Shown: positions 16,050-25,509 of the stretch, piece by piece
Numbering within the stretch: the first letter of the stretch is position 1
Layout: each line of letters starts with the position of its first letter
NCBI GenBank assembly: GCA_030446775.1
Contig: JAUJMQ010000021.1
Coordinates: 1 to 36,409 of the forward strand
Reading direction: 5' to 3'
Origin: Egibacteraceae bacterium
Lineage (GTDB): Bacteria > Actinomycetota > Nitriliruptoria > Euzebyales > Egibacteraceae
DNA: 36,409 nt
Program-made: the position numbers and the translations under genes
The notes under the pieces: generated by a model
Databases searched by the model: none
The model's input: the letters and a program-made list of their open reading frames with translations, nothing else
What the model was told of the DNA's origin: nothing

Positions 16050-17570
16050 CTACGCGGCCACCCGGGCGGTGGCCGCGCGGACCCGCTCGACGACGACGTC
16101 GCGGTCGAGCAGGGCGAGGGTCTGGGGCAGCGGCGGACTGACGGCCGTGCCGGCGACGGCGACCCGGACGGGTTGCATGACCTTGCCCCGACCCAGCCCG
16201 AGTTCGGCCGCCATCCCGTCGAAGACGCCGAGGATCGCATCGCCCGACCACTCCCCGAGCGCCGCGAGGCGGTCCGCGGCGATGTCGAGCACCTCACCGG
16301 CGCGGCCCTTCAGGTGCTTGGCCACGGCGGCGGCGTCGAGCTCGACGACCTCACGGAAGCAGAAGGCGACGAGCGGCACCGCCTCGGCCAGCGTCTGGAT
16401 TCGTTCCCGGAGCAAGGGCGCCAGCCCGAGCAACAGCCGCTGCTGGGTCGGGGTGGCGACCTCGGGCAGGAGCCCGGCAGCGTTGAGGTAGGGCTGCAGG
16501 CGCTCGGCGAGCTCCGCGTCGTCGAGCTCCTTGATGCGGTCGCCGTTGAACGCCCGCAGCTTCGCGGTGTCGAAGTACGCGGGGTTGCGTCCGACGCGCT
16601 CGAGGCTGAACCGCTCGACGAGCTCGTCGACGGTCATCCGCTCCTCGGCGGCGCCGGGGGACCAGCCGCACAGGGCGAGCACGTTGACGAGCACGTCGGG
16701 CAGGTAGCCCTGCCGGCGGAACTCATCGACCGCGACCGACCCGTGGCACTTGGACAGCGGCTTGCGGTCCTCACCGACGAGCAGCGGCAGGTGCGCGAAC
16801 GACGGGGGGACGGCGTCGGGTGGGCGCGCCGGGTAGCCGTTGTCGGCCAGCGCGTCGTCGAGCAGGTTGTCGCGCAGCAGCAGGCCGTACAGCAGCTGCT
16901 GGCGCGGCGTGGCCGACAGCAGCTCGTCGCCCCGCGCCACGAGGTTGATGCCCATCGCGAGGTCGTCGACGGCGTTGGCAAGGTAGTAGGTGTGCGTCCG
17001 GTCGGCCCGCTCGACGACGAAGTCGGCGACGTCTTTCCAGGCGAACTCCACGGGCCCGTACACCGCGTCGGACACCGTCACGACGCCGTCGTCGGGGGTG
17101 CGCACCCGCAGCACCGGCTGGCGGCCCTCGGCCAGGAACGCCTCCCGCTGGGCGTCGGGGAGGTCGCGGTGACCGCCGGCGTACCCCGGCGGTCGGCCGG
17201 CGCGCTGCTGGGCCTGGCGCTGCTCCTCCAGCTCCTCGGGAGTCTCGTAGGCGTCGTACACGGCTCCGGCGGCCAGCAGCTTGGCCGACACCGCCGCGTA
17301 CAGGTCGCTGCGCTCGCTCTGGACGTACGGCCCGTAGGGTCCGCTCACCTCCGGGCCCTCGTCCCAGTCCAGCCCGAGAAACCGCATGGACTCGATCATC
17401 CCCCGCATCGACTCGGGGGTGGCGCGCGTGGCGTCGGTGTCCTCGATGCGGAACACGAACACGCCGCCGGTGTGGCGGGCCCACAGCCAGTTGTACAGCG
17501 CCGTCCGGGCGCCGCCGACGTGCAGCCACCCGCTGGGGGCCGGGCAGAAGCGGACGCGGGGGACGGGCAT
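16050..17570 (-). CDS. gltX: Glutamyl-tRNA synthetase
   Basis: GluRS loads glutamate onto tRNA-Glu and, in bacteria lacking GlnRS, also onto tRNA-Gln. The 506-residue class I synthetase starts at ATG 17570 (MPVPRVRFCPAPSGWLHVGG, containing the HIGH-type motif), continues FRIEDTDATRATPESM, VFEWK-like FAWKDVADFVVER and ANAVDDLAMGIN, and has the KMSKS-type motif as KPLSKCHGSV, where KLSKRHG is usual. A start 14 codons upstream (17612) is open but adds a proline-rich leader. Its two likely tRNA substrates follow directly downstream. Confidence 0.95.
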   Translation of the reverse strand: MPVPRVRFCPAPSGWLHVGGARTALYNWLWARHTGGVFVFRIEDTDATRATPESMRGMIESMRFLGLDWDEGPEVSGPYGPYVQSERSDLYAAVSAKLLAAGAVYDAYETPEELEEQRQAQQRAGRPPGYAGGHRDLPDAQREAFLAEGRQPVLRVRTPDDGVVTVSDAVYGPVEFAWKDVADFVVERADRTHTYYLANAVDDLAMGINLVARGDELLSATPRQQLLYGLLLRDNLLDDALADNGYPARPPDAVPPSFAHLPLLVGEDRKPLSKCHGSVAVDEFRRQGYLPDVLVNVLALCGWSPGAAEERMTVDELVERFSLERVGRNPAYFDTAKLRAFNGDRIKELDDAELAERLQPYLNAAGLLPEVATPTQQRLLLGLAPLLRERIQTLAEAVPLVAFCFREVVELDAAAVAKHLKGRAGEVLDIAADRLAALGEWSGDAILGVFDGMAAELGLGRGKVMQPVRVAVAGTAVSPPLPQTLALLDRDVVVERVRAATARVAA

Positions 17571-17649
17571 GCGGTCGGTCTTTCGGGGCGGGACGGGCGG
17601 CGGCGAAGCCAAGGCTAGCCGGGGCGGCCGGTCGGGTCGTCAGCCGCGG

Positions 17650-18414
17650 TCAGCGGTCACTGACGACCCGGTTCGTCAGCTGCCCGATCCCGTCGACCGT
17701 GACGGTGACGGTGTCACCGTCGCGCAGCTCCCCCACGCCTGCGGGCGTGCCGGTCAGGAGCACGTCTCCGGGCAGCAGCGTCGCGAAGGCCGCGCAGTAG
17801 GCCACGAGCTGGGCGACGTCGAAGACGAGGTCGGCGGTCGTGCCATCCTGGCGCACCGTCTCATTCACCTCACAGCGGACCCCGAGGCCGGTCGACGGGT
17901 CGACGTCGGTGTCGATCCAGGGCCCGAGTGGGCAGAACGTGTCGAAGCCCTTGCCGCGCGTCCATTGGCCGTCACGCTTCTGCAGGTCCCGCGCCGTCAC
18001 GTCGTTGGCGCACGTGTAGCCCAGGACGGCCTCCAGCGCGCGCTCGACCGGCACCCTCCTCGTCAGGCGGCCGATGACGACGGCGAGCTCGGCCTCGTGG
18101 TGGACCGACGTCGACAGCGCCGGCAAGCGGATCTCGTCGTCGGGCCCGATCACGGCCGTGGCCGGCTTCATGAAGATGAGCGGCTCGGCCGGCACGTCGC
18201 CACCCATCTCGGCGGCGTGGTCGGCGTAGTTCTTGCCGACGCACAGCACCTTGGACGGCAGCACGGGCGCGAGCAGCCGCACGCTGTCGAGCGGCGCGAC
18301 ACGGTCGGTCAGCTCATGTTCGGCGAACGGGTGCCCGTCGAGCAGCACGACATGGTCGTCCCGCACGACGCCGAAGGCGGGACCGTCTGGGCGGGCGACG
18401 CGGACGTAGCGCAT
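17650..18414 (-). CDS. Fumarylacetoacetate hydrolase family protein
   Basis: The 254-residue protein shows the FAH fold marks: VLCVGKNYADHAAEMG, EPLIFMKPATAVIGP, VHHEAELAVVIG (metal-binding glutamates), GYTCANDVTARDLQ, GKGFDTFCPLGPWI and the C-terminal GDVLLTGTPAGVGEL. Members act as acylpyruvases, oxaloacetate tautomerases or decarboxylases, or hydroxyheptadienedioate isomerases. The precise substrate cannot be read here. It lies 79 bases upstream of gltX on the same strand, a neighbourhood often seen in actinobacteria. Confidence 0.92.
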   Translation of the reverse strand: MRYVRVARPDGPAFGVVRDDHVVLLDGHPFAEHELTDRVAPLDSVRLLAPVLPSKVLCVGKNYADHAAEMGGDVPAEPLIFMKPATAVIGPDDEIRLPALSTSVHHEAELAVVIGRLTRRVPVERALEAVLGYTCANDVTARDLQKRDGQWTRGKGFDTFCPLGPWIDTDVDPSTGLGVRCEVNETVRQDGTTADLVFDVAQLVAYCAAFATLLPGDVLLTGTPAGVGELRDGDTVTVTVDGIGQLTNRVVSDR

Positions 18415-18430
18415 GGCGGCACCGTAGCCG

Positions 18431-18697
18431 TCAGTCCCCCAGCCGCGCGAGCCAGGCCTCGGCCGTCTGTTCCAGCGTCACGGCGATGTCCTCGTCGCCG
18501 TGGGGGTCCACCGCGTTGCCGCAGGCATGACACGCGGCGGCGGCCAGGCTGGCGTCGGCCGACGCGACGGCGACGTCGACCCGCCCTCCCTCACCCGGAC
18601 GCACCTGCAGCGTCACGTCGCGCAACACGACCTCCGCCTCCAGCGCGTACTGCCCGCACGACGGGCAGGCGACGTCGAGCCAGACCTCGTTGCTCAT
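18431..18697 (-). CDS. Small zinc-ribbon-like protein
   Basis: The 88-residue protein (MSNEVWLDVACPSCGQYALE...) has two CxxC pairs, CPSC near residue 11 and CHAC near residue 56, spaced as in a zinc ribbon, and an acidic C-terminal helix ending TLEQTAEAWLARLGD. I do not recognise a named family. ATG at 18697 follows a GGGGAT stretch. It lies 16 bases upstream of the FAH gene and may be in the same operon, divergent from rtcB. Confidence 0.65.
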   Translation of the reverse strand: MSNEVWLDVACPSCGQYALEAEVVLRDVTLQVRPGEGGRVDVAVASADASLAAAACHACGNAVDPHGDEDIAVTLEQTAEAWLARLGD

Positions 18698-18787
18698 GTG
18701 CGTGTGATCCCCCGTCGACCCCGTCACCACGCGGGGCTCGCGACGTGCGACACTCGTCGGCTGCCCCGCTCCCGCCGGCGGCACCTC

Positions 18788-20002
18788 ATGACCGGAGCGC
18801 GCGTGGCCCCTCGCATGGACGGCAACGTGCTGGTGTGGGCCTCGCAGGTGGACGAGGCCACCCTGGAGCAGGCACGCAAGGCGGCGCGCCTGCCGTTCGT
18901 CGCCGGCCACGTCGCCCTCATGCCGGATGCGCACCTCGGGATCGGCGCGGCGATCGGGTCCGTCATCCCCACGGACGGCGCGATCATCCCGGCCGCCGTC
19001 GGCGTCGACATCGGCTGCGGGATGGTCGCCGCCGAGACGGTGCTGACGAGCAGCGACCTCCCCGAGGACCTACGCCCGCTGCTCGACCGGATCGAGGTCG
19101 CGGTGCCGGCGGGGCTGGGCCGGGCGCACGACCGCGGGCGGGTCCACGACGCCGGGGCGGGCGTCGACGCCTGGGCAGCGTTCCTCGACCGGCACGGGCT
19201 GCCCGCCGGCACGTCCCTGGACGACCGCCAGCGGTCGACCGCCGCCGCGCAGTACGGGACGCTCGGGTCGGGCAACCACTTCCTGGAGGTCTGCCTCGAC
19301 GAGCGCGACCGGGTGTGGGTGATGCTGCACTCCGGCTCGCGCGGGGTGGGCAACCAGCTCGCGCAGCGCCACATCGGGCGCGCGAAGCGAGCGATGCGGG
19401 AGTGGTTCGTGTCCCTGGAGGACCCGGACCTCGCGTACTTCGTGCACGGCACGCCCCACTTCGACGCCTACATCGCCGACGTCACCTGGGCGCAGGCCTA
19501 CGCGGCGGGCAACCGCCGGCGGATGGTCGAGGTGACCCTGGCGCTGCTCCACGACGCCGCGGGACAGCCGGGGACCGCACCGACCCTCGTCGTCAACTGC
19601 CATCACAACTACACGGCCAGGGAGCGCCACCGCGGCCGCGACCTGTGGATCACCCGCAAGGGCGCGATCCTCGCGCGCGAGGGCGACCTGGGGATCATCC
19701 CCGGCTCGATGGGCGCCCGCTCCTACATCGTCCGCGGGCGCGGCAACCCGGCGGCGTACCACTCGTGCGCCCACGGCGCCGGTCGCGCCATGTCACGGAC
19801 CTCCGCGCGCAAGCGCTTCCGCGCCGCCGACCTGTCGCAGGCGATGGGCGGGCGGACCTGGCTCGCCGCACACGCCGGCAGGCTCGTCGACGAGATCCCC
19901 GCCGCGTACAAGGACATCGACACCGTCATGGCCGACCAGGCCGACCTCGTCGAGGTCGTCCACACCCTCACGCAGGTGCTCAACTACAAGGGCGTCAGCT
20001 GA
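18788..20002 (+). CDS. rtcB: RNA-splicing ligase RtcB
   Basis: RtcB joins 2',3'-cyclic phosphate and 5'-OH RNA ends with GTP and Mn2+. The 404-residue protein contains MPDAHLGIGAAIGSVIP, AVGVDIGCGM (metal-binding Cys77), GTLGSGNHFLEV, LHSGSRGVGN, NCHHNYTARE, GSMGARSYIVRG and YHSCAHGAGRAMSR, which contains the guanylylated histidine. ATG at 18788 is chosen because upstream sequence lacks family similarity. No archease gene lies nearby. Its stop overlaps the convergent ndh gene by 8 bases. Confidence 0.95.
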   Translation: MTGARVAPRMDGNVLVWASQVDEATLEQARKAARLPFVAGHVALMPDAHLGIGAAIGSVIPTDGAIIPAAVGVDIGCGMVAAETVLTSSDLPEDLRPLLDRIEVAVPAGLGRAHDRGRVHDAGAGVDAWAAFLDRHGLPAGTSLDDRQRSTAAAQYGTLGSGNHFLEVCLDERDRVWVMLHSGSRGVGNQLAQRHIGRAKRAMREWFVSLEDPDLAYFVHGTPHFDAYIADVTWAQAYAAGNRRRMVEVTLALLHDAAGQPGTAPTLVVNCHHNYTARERHRGRDLWITRKGAILAREGDLGIIPGSMGARSYIVRGRGNPAAYHSCAHGAGRAMSRTSARKRFRAADLSQAMGGRTWLAAHAGRLVDEIPAAYKDIDTVMADQADLVEVVHTLTQVLNYKGVS

Positions 20003-21274
20003 CCGAGCCGTCTCGGGCCGGCTCGTCGCGGTCGAACCGGTCCAGGATCAGCCGGGCGCCCCGGTCCCACGTGAGGTAGTTCCAGGCCCAGTTCACGAGC
20101 ACCGCCAGGCGGTTGCGGAACCCGAGCAGCGTGACGAGGTGGAGCCCCAGCCACGAGACCCACCCGAGCGTCCCGCGCAGCCGCAACCCCAGCGGCAGCT
20201 CCGCGACCGCCGCCCGCCGGCCGATCGTGGCCATGATCCCCTTGTCGACGTAGGTGAACGGCCGGGTCGGCTTGCCCTCGTGCCGACGCATGATCTGCTC
20301 GGCGACGTGCCGGCCTCCCTGGATCGCCGCCGGCGCCACCTGAACGAGCGGCCGGCCCTGCGCGTCCACGGCCGCCGCGACGTCGCCGATCGCCCACACC
20401 TGCGGGTGCCCGGGCACCGACAGGTCCGCCTCGACGGCGATCCGCCCGCCCGACCCGTCGGCAGCGCCGGCTCAGCGGGGATCGGGCTGGCACGCACCCC
20501 CGCCGCCCACACCAGCGTCCTGGCGGCGAGGACCTCGCCGTCGTCGAGCACGACCGAACCGGCCGTCACCTCGCGCACGGTGTGACCCGTGCGGACCTCC
20601 ACGCGGCGGGCGCGCAGCTGACGGAGCGCGTATGCGCGCAGGGGCTTGACGAACGGGGGCAGGACCTCCGCGCCCATCTCGACGAGCACGACCCGGGCGC
20701 GGTCGACGGGCAGCGTGGGGAAGTCCTTGGCGAGCACCTTGTCGAACAGCTCGGCCAGCGCACCGGCCATCTCGACGCCGGTCGGCCCGCCGCCGACGAC
20801 GACGACCGACAGGGACCCGGCGTCGACGAGTGAGCGGTCGACGTCTGACCGCTCGAACGTCTCCAGCAGGTGGTTGCGCAGCGCGAGAGCGTCGTCGAGG
20901 TTCTTCAACGGGAACGCGTGCTCGGCGACCCCCGGGACGCCGTAGTCCGCCGACACCGATCCGGTCGCCACGACGAGGTGGTCGTATGCCAGCCTGCCGC
21001 CGTCGCCCAGCCGGACGCACCGTGACGTCAGGTCGACGCCGACGACCTCCGCGAGCCGCACGGTGATGCCCGGCTGCCGGTGGACGACGCCGCGCAGCGG
21101 ATAGGCGATGTCGGCCGGCTCCAACGCCGCCGTGGCGACCTGGTACAGCAGTGGCTGGAACAGGTGGAAGTTGCGCCGGTCGACCAGCGTCACCGAGGCG
21201 CCGTCTCCGGCGAGCTCCCGGGCGGCGGCGAGGCCGCCGAAGCCACCGCCGACCACGACGACGTGCGGTTTCAC
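19995..21274 (-). CDS. ndh: Type II NADH dehydrogenase, broken by one apparent frameshift
   Basis: NDH-2 passes electrons from NADH to quinone at the inner membrane face without pumping protons. From ATG at 21274 it shows HVVVVGGGFGGLAAARELAG (FAD site), DRRNFHLFQPLLYQVATAAL, VVVVGGGPTGVEMAGALAEL (NADH site) and TLVWAAGVRASPI. Near 20441-20451 the frame breaks: it continues one base off as EADLSVPGHPQVWAIGDVAA, then QVAPAAIQGGRHVAEQI and the membrane-associated C-terminus to 19995. Adding one G on the minus strand restores GRAGGIAVEADL. It overlaps the transporter gene upstream by 4 bases. Confidence 0.88.
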
Positions 21275-22125
21275 GCTGCCGGCTCCGCGCCCGGGCCCCG
21301 GACCGGCCGCCCGCTGCGTGCCAGGACGACCACGGCGAGCAGGATGAGCGCCCCACCGGCCATCTGGGCCGGACGGATGCGCTCGGCCAGCAGCGCCGCA
21401 GCGAGGCCGACGGTGACGAGCGGCTCCAGTGTCGACAGTGTGGAGGCGTCGGTGGGGCCGACCCGCTCAAGCCCGGCGAAGAACGCACCGATCGCGACCA
21501 CGGTCGACAGCAGCCCCAGCCCGAGGACCGCGACCCATCCGTCGCCGGTGTCCGGGAACGTCGGACGGGTGAGCAGGGTCAGCCGCCCGTAGACAGCTGC
21601 CGCGGCGAGGATGATCACCGTCGCCGACGGTACCGCGCCGGCGCGGGCGGTCAGCTGCGAGCCGACGACGATGTAGCCGGCATACAGCACCGCCGAGACG
21701 AGACCGAGCGCGACCCCCAGGGGCCGCCCTCCCGCAGCGCCGCCGACGGTCAGCACGGCGCCGGCCAACGCCAGCCCGAGAGCCGCGTAGCCCGCCGGCG
21801 TCAGCCGGGCGCCGAGCACCACCGCGGCGAGCACCGCGACGATCGCGGGAAACGTGTACAGCAGCAGGCTCGCCAGGCTGGCCGGCACGAGGGCGGTGGC
21901 GGTGAAGAACGACAGCGACTGCCCCACGTAGCCGACACCCCCGAGCGCCACGAGGGCGCCGAGCAGCCGGCCCCCGGGGAACCGCTCGCCCCGCACGACG
22001 AGCAGCGCGAGCATCACCACCGCCGCGACCGCGAAGCGTCCGAACAGGACCGCCACCGGCGCGGCGCCGTCGGCGTAGGCCTGCTTGGCGAAGATGGGCA
22101 GCGCCCCGAACGCGGCCGCCGACAC
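21271..22125 (-). CDS. EamA/DMT superfamily permease, true start unresolved
   Basis: A 10-TM drug/metabolite transporter: hydrophobic segments alternate throughout, with SLASLLLYTFPAIVAVLAAV marking the first EamA repeat and TDASTLSTLEPLVTVGLAAA the second. The substrate is unknown. The only in-frame start is GTG at 22125, which begins inside the first membrane helix. The frame stays open upstream (about 35 codons, including DRLVGVALIVV) up to the ilvE stop, with no ATG, GTG or TTG. The real start may be lost to a base error. The gene overlaps ndh by 4 bases. Confidence 0.82.
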   Translation of the reverse strand: MSAAAFGALPIFAKQAYADGAAPVAVLFGRFAVAAVVMLALLVVRGERFPGGRLLGALVALGGVGYVGQSLSFFTATALVPASLASLLLYTFPAIVAVLAAVVLGARLTPAGYAALGLALAGAVLTVGGAAGGRPLGVALGLVSAVLYAGYIVVGSQLTARAGAVPSATVIILAAAAVYGRLTLLTRPTFPDTGDGWVAVLGLGLLSTVVAIGAFFAGLERVGPTDASTLSTLEPLVTVGLAAALLAERIRPAQMAGGALILLAVVVLARSGRPVRGPGAEPAA

Positions 22126-22231
22126 GACGATGAGCGCGACGCCGACGAGTCGGTCGCGGCCTGAGGCCGCGGGACCGGTCGACGGCTCGGCGCGCCGCCG
22201 CGGGTCGCCGGCGACGTCCGCGGCGACCCGG

Positions 22232-23152
22232 TCAGCCCTTGACGTAGTCGAGCATGTGGTCGTAGGCCGGTTCCTTGCCGCCGACCACCGAGAAGAACAG
22301 GTCCTGCAGCTGCTTGGTGACCGGCCCGGGAGGGCCGATCTCGCGCTCGTCGACGCTGCGCAGGGGCACGACCTCGGCGGCCGTGCCGGTGAAGAACGCC
22401 TCGTCGGCGAGGTACAGGTCCTGGCGCAGCAGCGTCGTCTCGACGAAGGGGATGGCGAGGTCGGTGGCGAACTCGATGACCGCTTGGCGGGTGATGCCGC
22501 GCAGGACGCCCTCGGACAGGGGCGGCGTCATGAGGACCCCGTCGGACACGACGAAGATGTTCTCGCCCGACCCCTCCGAGACGTGGCCGTGCTCGTTGAG
22601 CAGGACGGCCTCCTCGTAGCCGGCCTGGAGGGCCTCGACCTTGGCCAGCGAGGAGTTGATGTACACGCCCGCGGCCTTCGCGCCGGTCGGGATCATGTTG
22701 GCGCCGATGCGCTGCCAGGAGCTGACCTTGCCGCGCACGCCGTTGCGGAGGCCCTCCTCGCCGAGGTACGTGCCCCACGGCCACACCGCGATCGACACGC
22801 GGACCTGCGACGGCAGCGGGTTCAACCCCATCTCGCCGTAGCCCAGGTACACCAGCGGCCGGATGTAGCACGACGGCAGGTCGTTGACGCGGATCAGCTC
22901 CCGGGTCGCCTCCATCAGCTCGTCGACGGAGTACGGCACGTCCAGCTGCAGGATGCGCGCCGAGCGGTGGAGGCGCTCCATGTGCGCGCGGTGCTGGAAC
23001 ACCGCCGGCCCCCGGGCGGTGTCGTAGGCCCGCATCCCCTCGAACACACCCCAGCCGTAGTGCAGCGTCGGCGTGAGGATGTGGATCGTCGCGTCGCGCC
23101 AGTCGACGAGCTCGCCGTCCATCCAGATCTTCGACGCTTCTTGGATCGGCAT
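22232..23152 (-). CDS. ilvE: Branched-chain amino acid aminotransferase
   Basis: IlvE is a fold-type IV PLP enzyme that makes valine, leucine and isoleucine from their keto acids. The 306-residue protein shows HYGWGVFEGMRAY, the catalytic lysine K159 in IPTGAKAAGVYINSSLAK, EAVLLNEHGHVSEGSGENIF, LRGITRQAVIE and FFTGTAAEVVPL. The length is normal. It lies 48 bases downstream of leuB on the same strand, linking the last steps of leucine synthesis. The codons around the start (MPIQEASKIWMDG) match the family N-terminus. Confidence 0.95.
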   Translation of the reverse strand: MPIQEASKIWMDGELVDWRDATIHILTPTLHYGWGVFEGMRAYDTARGPAVFQHRAHMERLHRSARILQLDVPYSVDELMEATRELIRVNDLPSCYIRPLVYLGYGEMGLNPLPSQVRVSIAVWPWGTYLGEEGLRNGVRGKVSSWQRIGANMIPTGAKAAGVYINSSLAKVEALQAGYEEAVLLNEHGHVSEGSGENIFVVSDGVLMTPPLSEGVLRGITRQAVIEFATDLAIPFVETTLLRQDLYLADEAFFTGTAAEVVPLRSVDEREIGPPGPVTKQLQDLFFSVVGGKEPAYDHMLDYVKG

Positions 23153-23200
23153 GCTCGTGGGCTCCTCGCTTCTGGGTCGAAAGGCGCTCGGATCGGTTGC

Positions 23201-24281
23201 TCAGTGTCCCGGAGTCGCGGGATCGCCGGCCACGACGGCGGCGATCTGCTCGCCGACGGCCCGGGTCGAGTATCCCACGCCGCCGCCGGGGCGCGCGGCG
23301 AGGTCGGCGAGGGCCGTCCCGACGGCCGCCTCGACCGCGTCGGCCGCCGCCTGCTCGCCCAGCGACGCCAGGCACAGCGCCGCGGACAGGACGGCGGCGA
23401 CGGGGTTGGCGACGCCGCGGCCGGCGATGTCGGGCGCCGACCCGTGAACCGGTTCGAACCCCCCCGGCGCGGTGCCGGCCGGGCCCAGGTTCGCGCTCGC
23501 CGCGAAGCCGAGCCCGCCCTGCACCGCGGCGCCGAGGTCGGTCACGATGTCGCCGAACAGGTTGTCGGTGACGACGACGTCGAAGCGCTCGGGCGCGGTG
23601 ACCAGGTGCAGGCACAGGGCGTCGACGTGGGCGTAGTCCACGGCGACGTCGCCGAACTCGGTGCCGACCTCGTCGACGGTCCGCCGCCACAGGTCGCCGG
23701 CGTAGGCCAGGACGTTGGTCTTGTGGCACAGCGTCAGCGCGCCGCGGCGGGCGCGGGCCCGGGCGAAGGCGTCGCGCACGACCCGCTCGACCCCGCCGCG
23801 CGTGTTCAGCGACTCCTGCGTGGCGACCTCCCGCGGGGTCCCCCGGTAGACCACGCCGCCGGCGCCCGCGTACAGCCCTTCGGTGTTCTCCCGCACGACG
23901 ACGAGGTCGCAGCGCTCCGGCGTCAGACCCGCGATCGGCGACACGACGCCGGCCAGCAGCCGCACCGGCCGGAGGTTGACGTACAGGTCGAACGCGAAGC
24001 GCAACCGCAGGAGGAGTCCCCGTTCGAGCACCCCCGCGGGCACACGCGGGTCGCCGACCGCGCCGAACAGCACGGCGTCGCAGCCGGCGAGCTCGTCGAG
24101 CACGGAGTCGGGCAGGACCTCGCCGGTCGCGAGGAAACGCTCGGCACCGAGGTCGTGGTCGGCGGTCTCGACGCCGAACCCGAAACGCCCGGCGGCGGCT
24201 CGCACGACCCGCACCGCCTCGGCGGTCACCTCCGGGCCGATGCCGTCCCCCGCCGACGACCGCGATCCGGTGGGTCCTCAC
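23201..24281 (-). CDS. leuB: 3-isopropylmalate dehydrogenase, with one apparent extra base near its start
   Basis: LeuB oxidises and decarboxylates 3-isopropylmalate in leucine synthesis. Most of the protein is intact: [83 protein letters not shown] and [12 protein letters not shown]. The first residues, VRTHRIAVV, lie in another frame. The C5 run at 24247-24251 (G5 on the coding strand) should be one shorter to give [19 protein letters not shown] at 24281 is preferred because it overlaps the upstream HAD gene's stop by 4 bases. The related isocitrate or tartrate dehydrogenases are less likely given the ilvE neighbour. Confidence 0.88.
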
Positions 24282-24894
24282 CGGCCGGCCGTCAGGGGTG
24301 ACGGCCACGCGACACCCTCGCGCCGGAGCCGTTGTGCGAGTCCTCGCGCGTCGACGAACAGGTGCGCGCGCATCCCGGCGCGCTCGGCCGCCTCGCAGTT
24401 GACCGCGCGGTCGTCGACGAACAGGCACTGCGCCGGGGCACGGTCGATGGCCGCCAGGAGCGCCTCGTAGAACGCCGCGTCGGGCTTGCGCACGCCGAAC
24501 CGGTGGCTGGCGAACACGCCGTCGAACCGCTCCGCGAAGCCGAAGTCGGAGCCCAGCTCCTCGATCCACACTGGGTAGTTGCTCGCGACGTAGCGCTCCA
24601 GCCGTCCTCCCACCGCGTCGAGCAGCGCGGCCATCCCCGGCAGGAACCGGTAGCCGGCTCGGCGGACCCGGTGGAACGCCTCGATGTCGAAGCGGTGGCC
24701 GGCGCCGGGTCGGCGAAGAAGCGCCGGACGAACTCCGGCTCGTCGATCACTCCCCGCTCGAAGTCCGGCCAGCAGTCGGGGTCGGTCACGCGGGCGGCGT
24801 CGTGCGGCCGCATGCCCGTCGCGGCCTCGAGGGCCTCGACGTACGGGTCGTACAAGACGGTGCCCATGAGGTCCAGGCACAGCGCTGCCAGCAT
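24278..24894 (-). CDS. HAD-superfamily hydrolase, broken by one apparent frameshift
   Basis: The N-terminal frame starts at ATG 24894 (or 24903) with MLAALCLDLMGTVLYDPYVE, where the HAD motif I appears as DLMGT. It continues to RRFFADPAP, then near 24697-24702 switches frame to HRFDIEAFHRV, VASNYPVWIEELGSDFGF, FGVRKPDAAFYEAL and CLFVDDRAVNCEAAERAGM, the motif III and IV regions. Adding one base in the GG/CC at the break gives a continuous haloacid-dehalogenase-like phosphatase of about 205 residues. The substrate is unknown. Its stop overlaps the leuB GTG. Confidence 0.82.
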
Positions 24895-24954
24895 GCGCGC
24901 CATTGTGCCCGTCGGGCCGGGGCACCCCCGCGTCGTGTCTGGCAGGATGCCCCC

Positions 24955-25479
24955 GTGGATGTCGACAGGGTCCCGACGCTGCACGGCACCGCGACGGTGC
25001 TGCGCCCCGCGCGGCCCGGCGACGCCGAGCCCCTCGCCGTGATCCTCGCCGAGCCGGAGGTCGCCCGCTGGTGGCCCGACTACGGACCCGAGCGGGTCCG
25101 CGCCGAGATGATCGACGGCGCCCCCGACACCGTCGTCTTCGTCATCGAGGTGGACGGCGAGGTCGCCGGGTCGATCCAGTACGTCGAGGAGCCGTCAGCC
25201 GACTACCGCCACGCCAGCATCGACGTGTTCCTGCACCCACGCTGGCACGGCAAGGGCCTGGGGACCGACGCGGTCCGCACCTTGGCGCGCTACCTCGTGC
25301 ACGACCGCGGCCACCACCGCCTGGCCATCGACCCGGCGGTGGAGAACGTCAAGGCGATCCGCACCTACGAGCGGGTGGGCTTCCGCCGTGTCGGGGTCAT
25401 GCGCGCCTACGAGCGCAGCGCCGACGGCAGCTGGCACGACGGGCTGCTCATGGACCTGCTCCCCGACGACCTGCACTGA
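24955..25479 (+). CDS. GNAT acetyltransferase resembling AAC(6')-type enzymes
   Basis: The 174-residue protein has a GNAT fold: LHGTATVLRPARPGDAEPLA, EVARWWPDYGPERVR, FVIEVDGEVAGSIQY, then HPRWHGKGLGTDAVRTLARY with the acetyl-CoA loop, LAIDPAVENVKAIRTYERVG and a C-terminal strand DGLLMDLL. The pattern VARWW near the start, a YVEEPSADYRHASIDVFL segment and the DPAVEN.KAIR.YE.VGF block resemble aminoglycoside 6'-N-acetyltransferases. A chromosomal member may instead modify other amines. GTG at 24955 follows GGCAGGA. It is divergent from the HAD gene. Confidence 0.82.
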   Translation: MDVDRVPTLHGTATVLRPARPGDAEPLAVILAEPEVARWWPDYGPERVRAEMIDGAPDTVVFVIEVDGEVAGSIQYVEEPSADYRHASIDVFLHPRWHGKGLGTDAVRTLARYLVHDRGHHRLAIDPAVENVKAIRTYERVGFRRVGVMRAYERSADGSWHDGLLMDLLPDDLH

Positions 25480-25509
25480 GCGCGGCTGGTCGGCGCGTCG
25501 CGCGGCAGG

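Noticed and set aside
17386-20079. Long plus-strand frame of 897 residues across gltX, the FAH gene and rtcB
   Set aside because: It is antisense or out of frame to three well-supported genes and has a low-complexity R/P/A/G composition, typical of shadow frames in high-GC DNA.
22085-24301. 738-residue plus-strand frame opposite ilvE and leuB
   Set aside because: It is the complement of confident genes with no family motif and no ribosome binding site.
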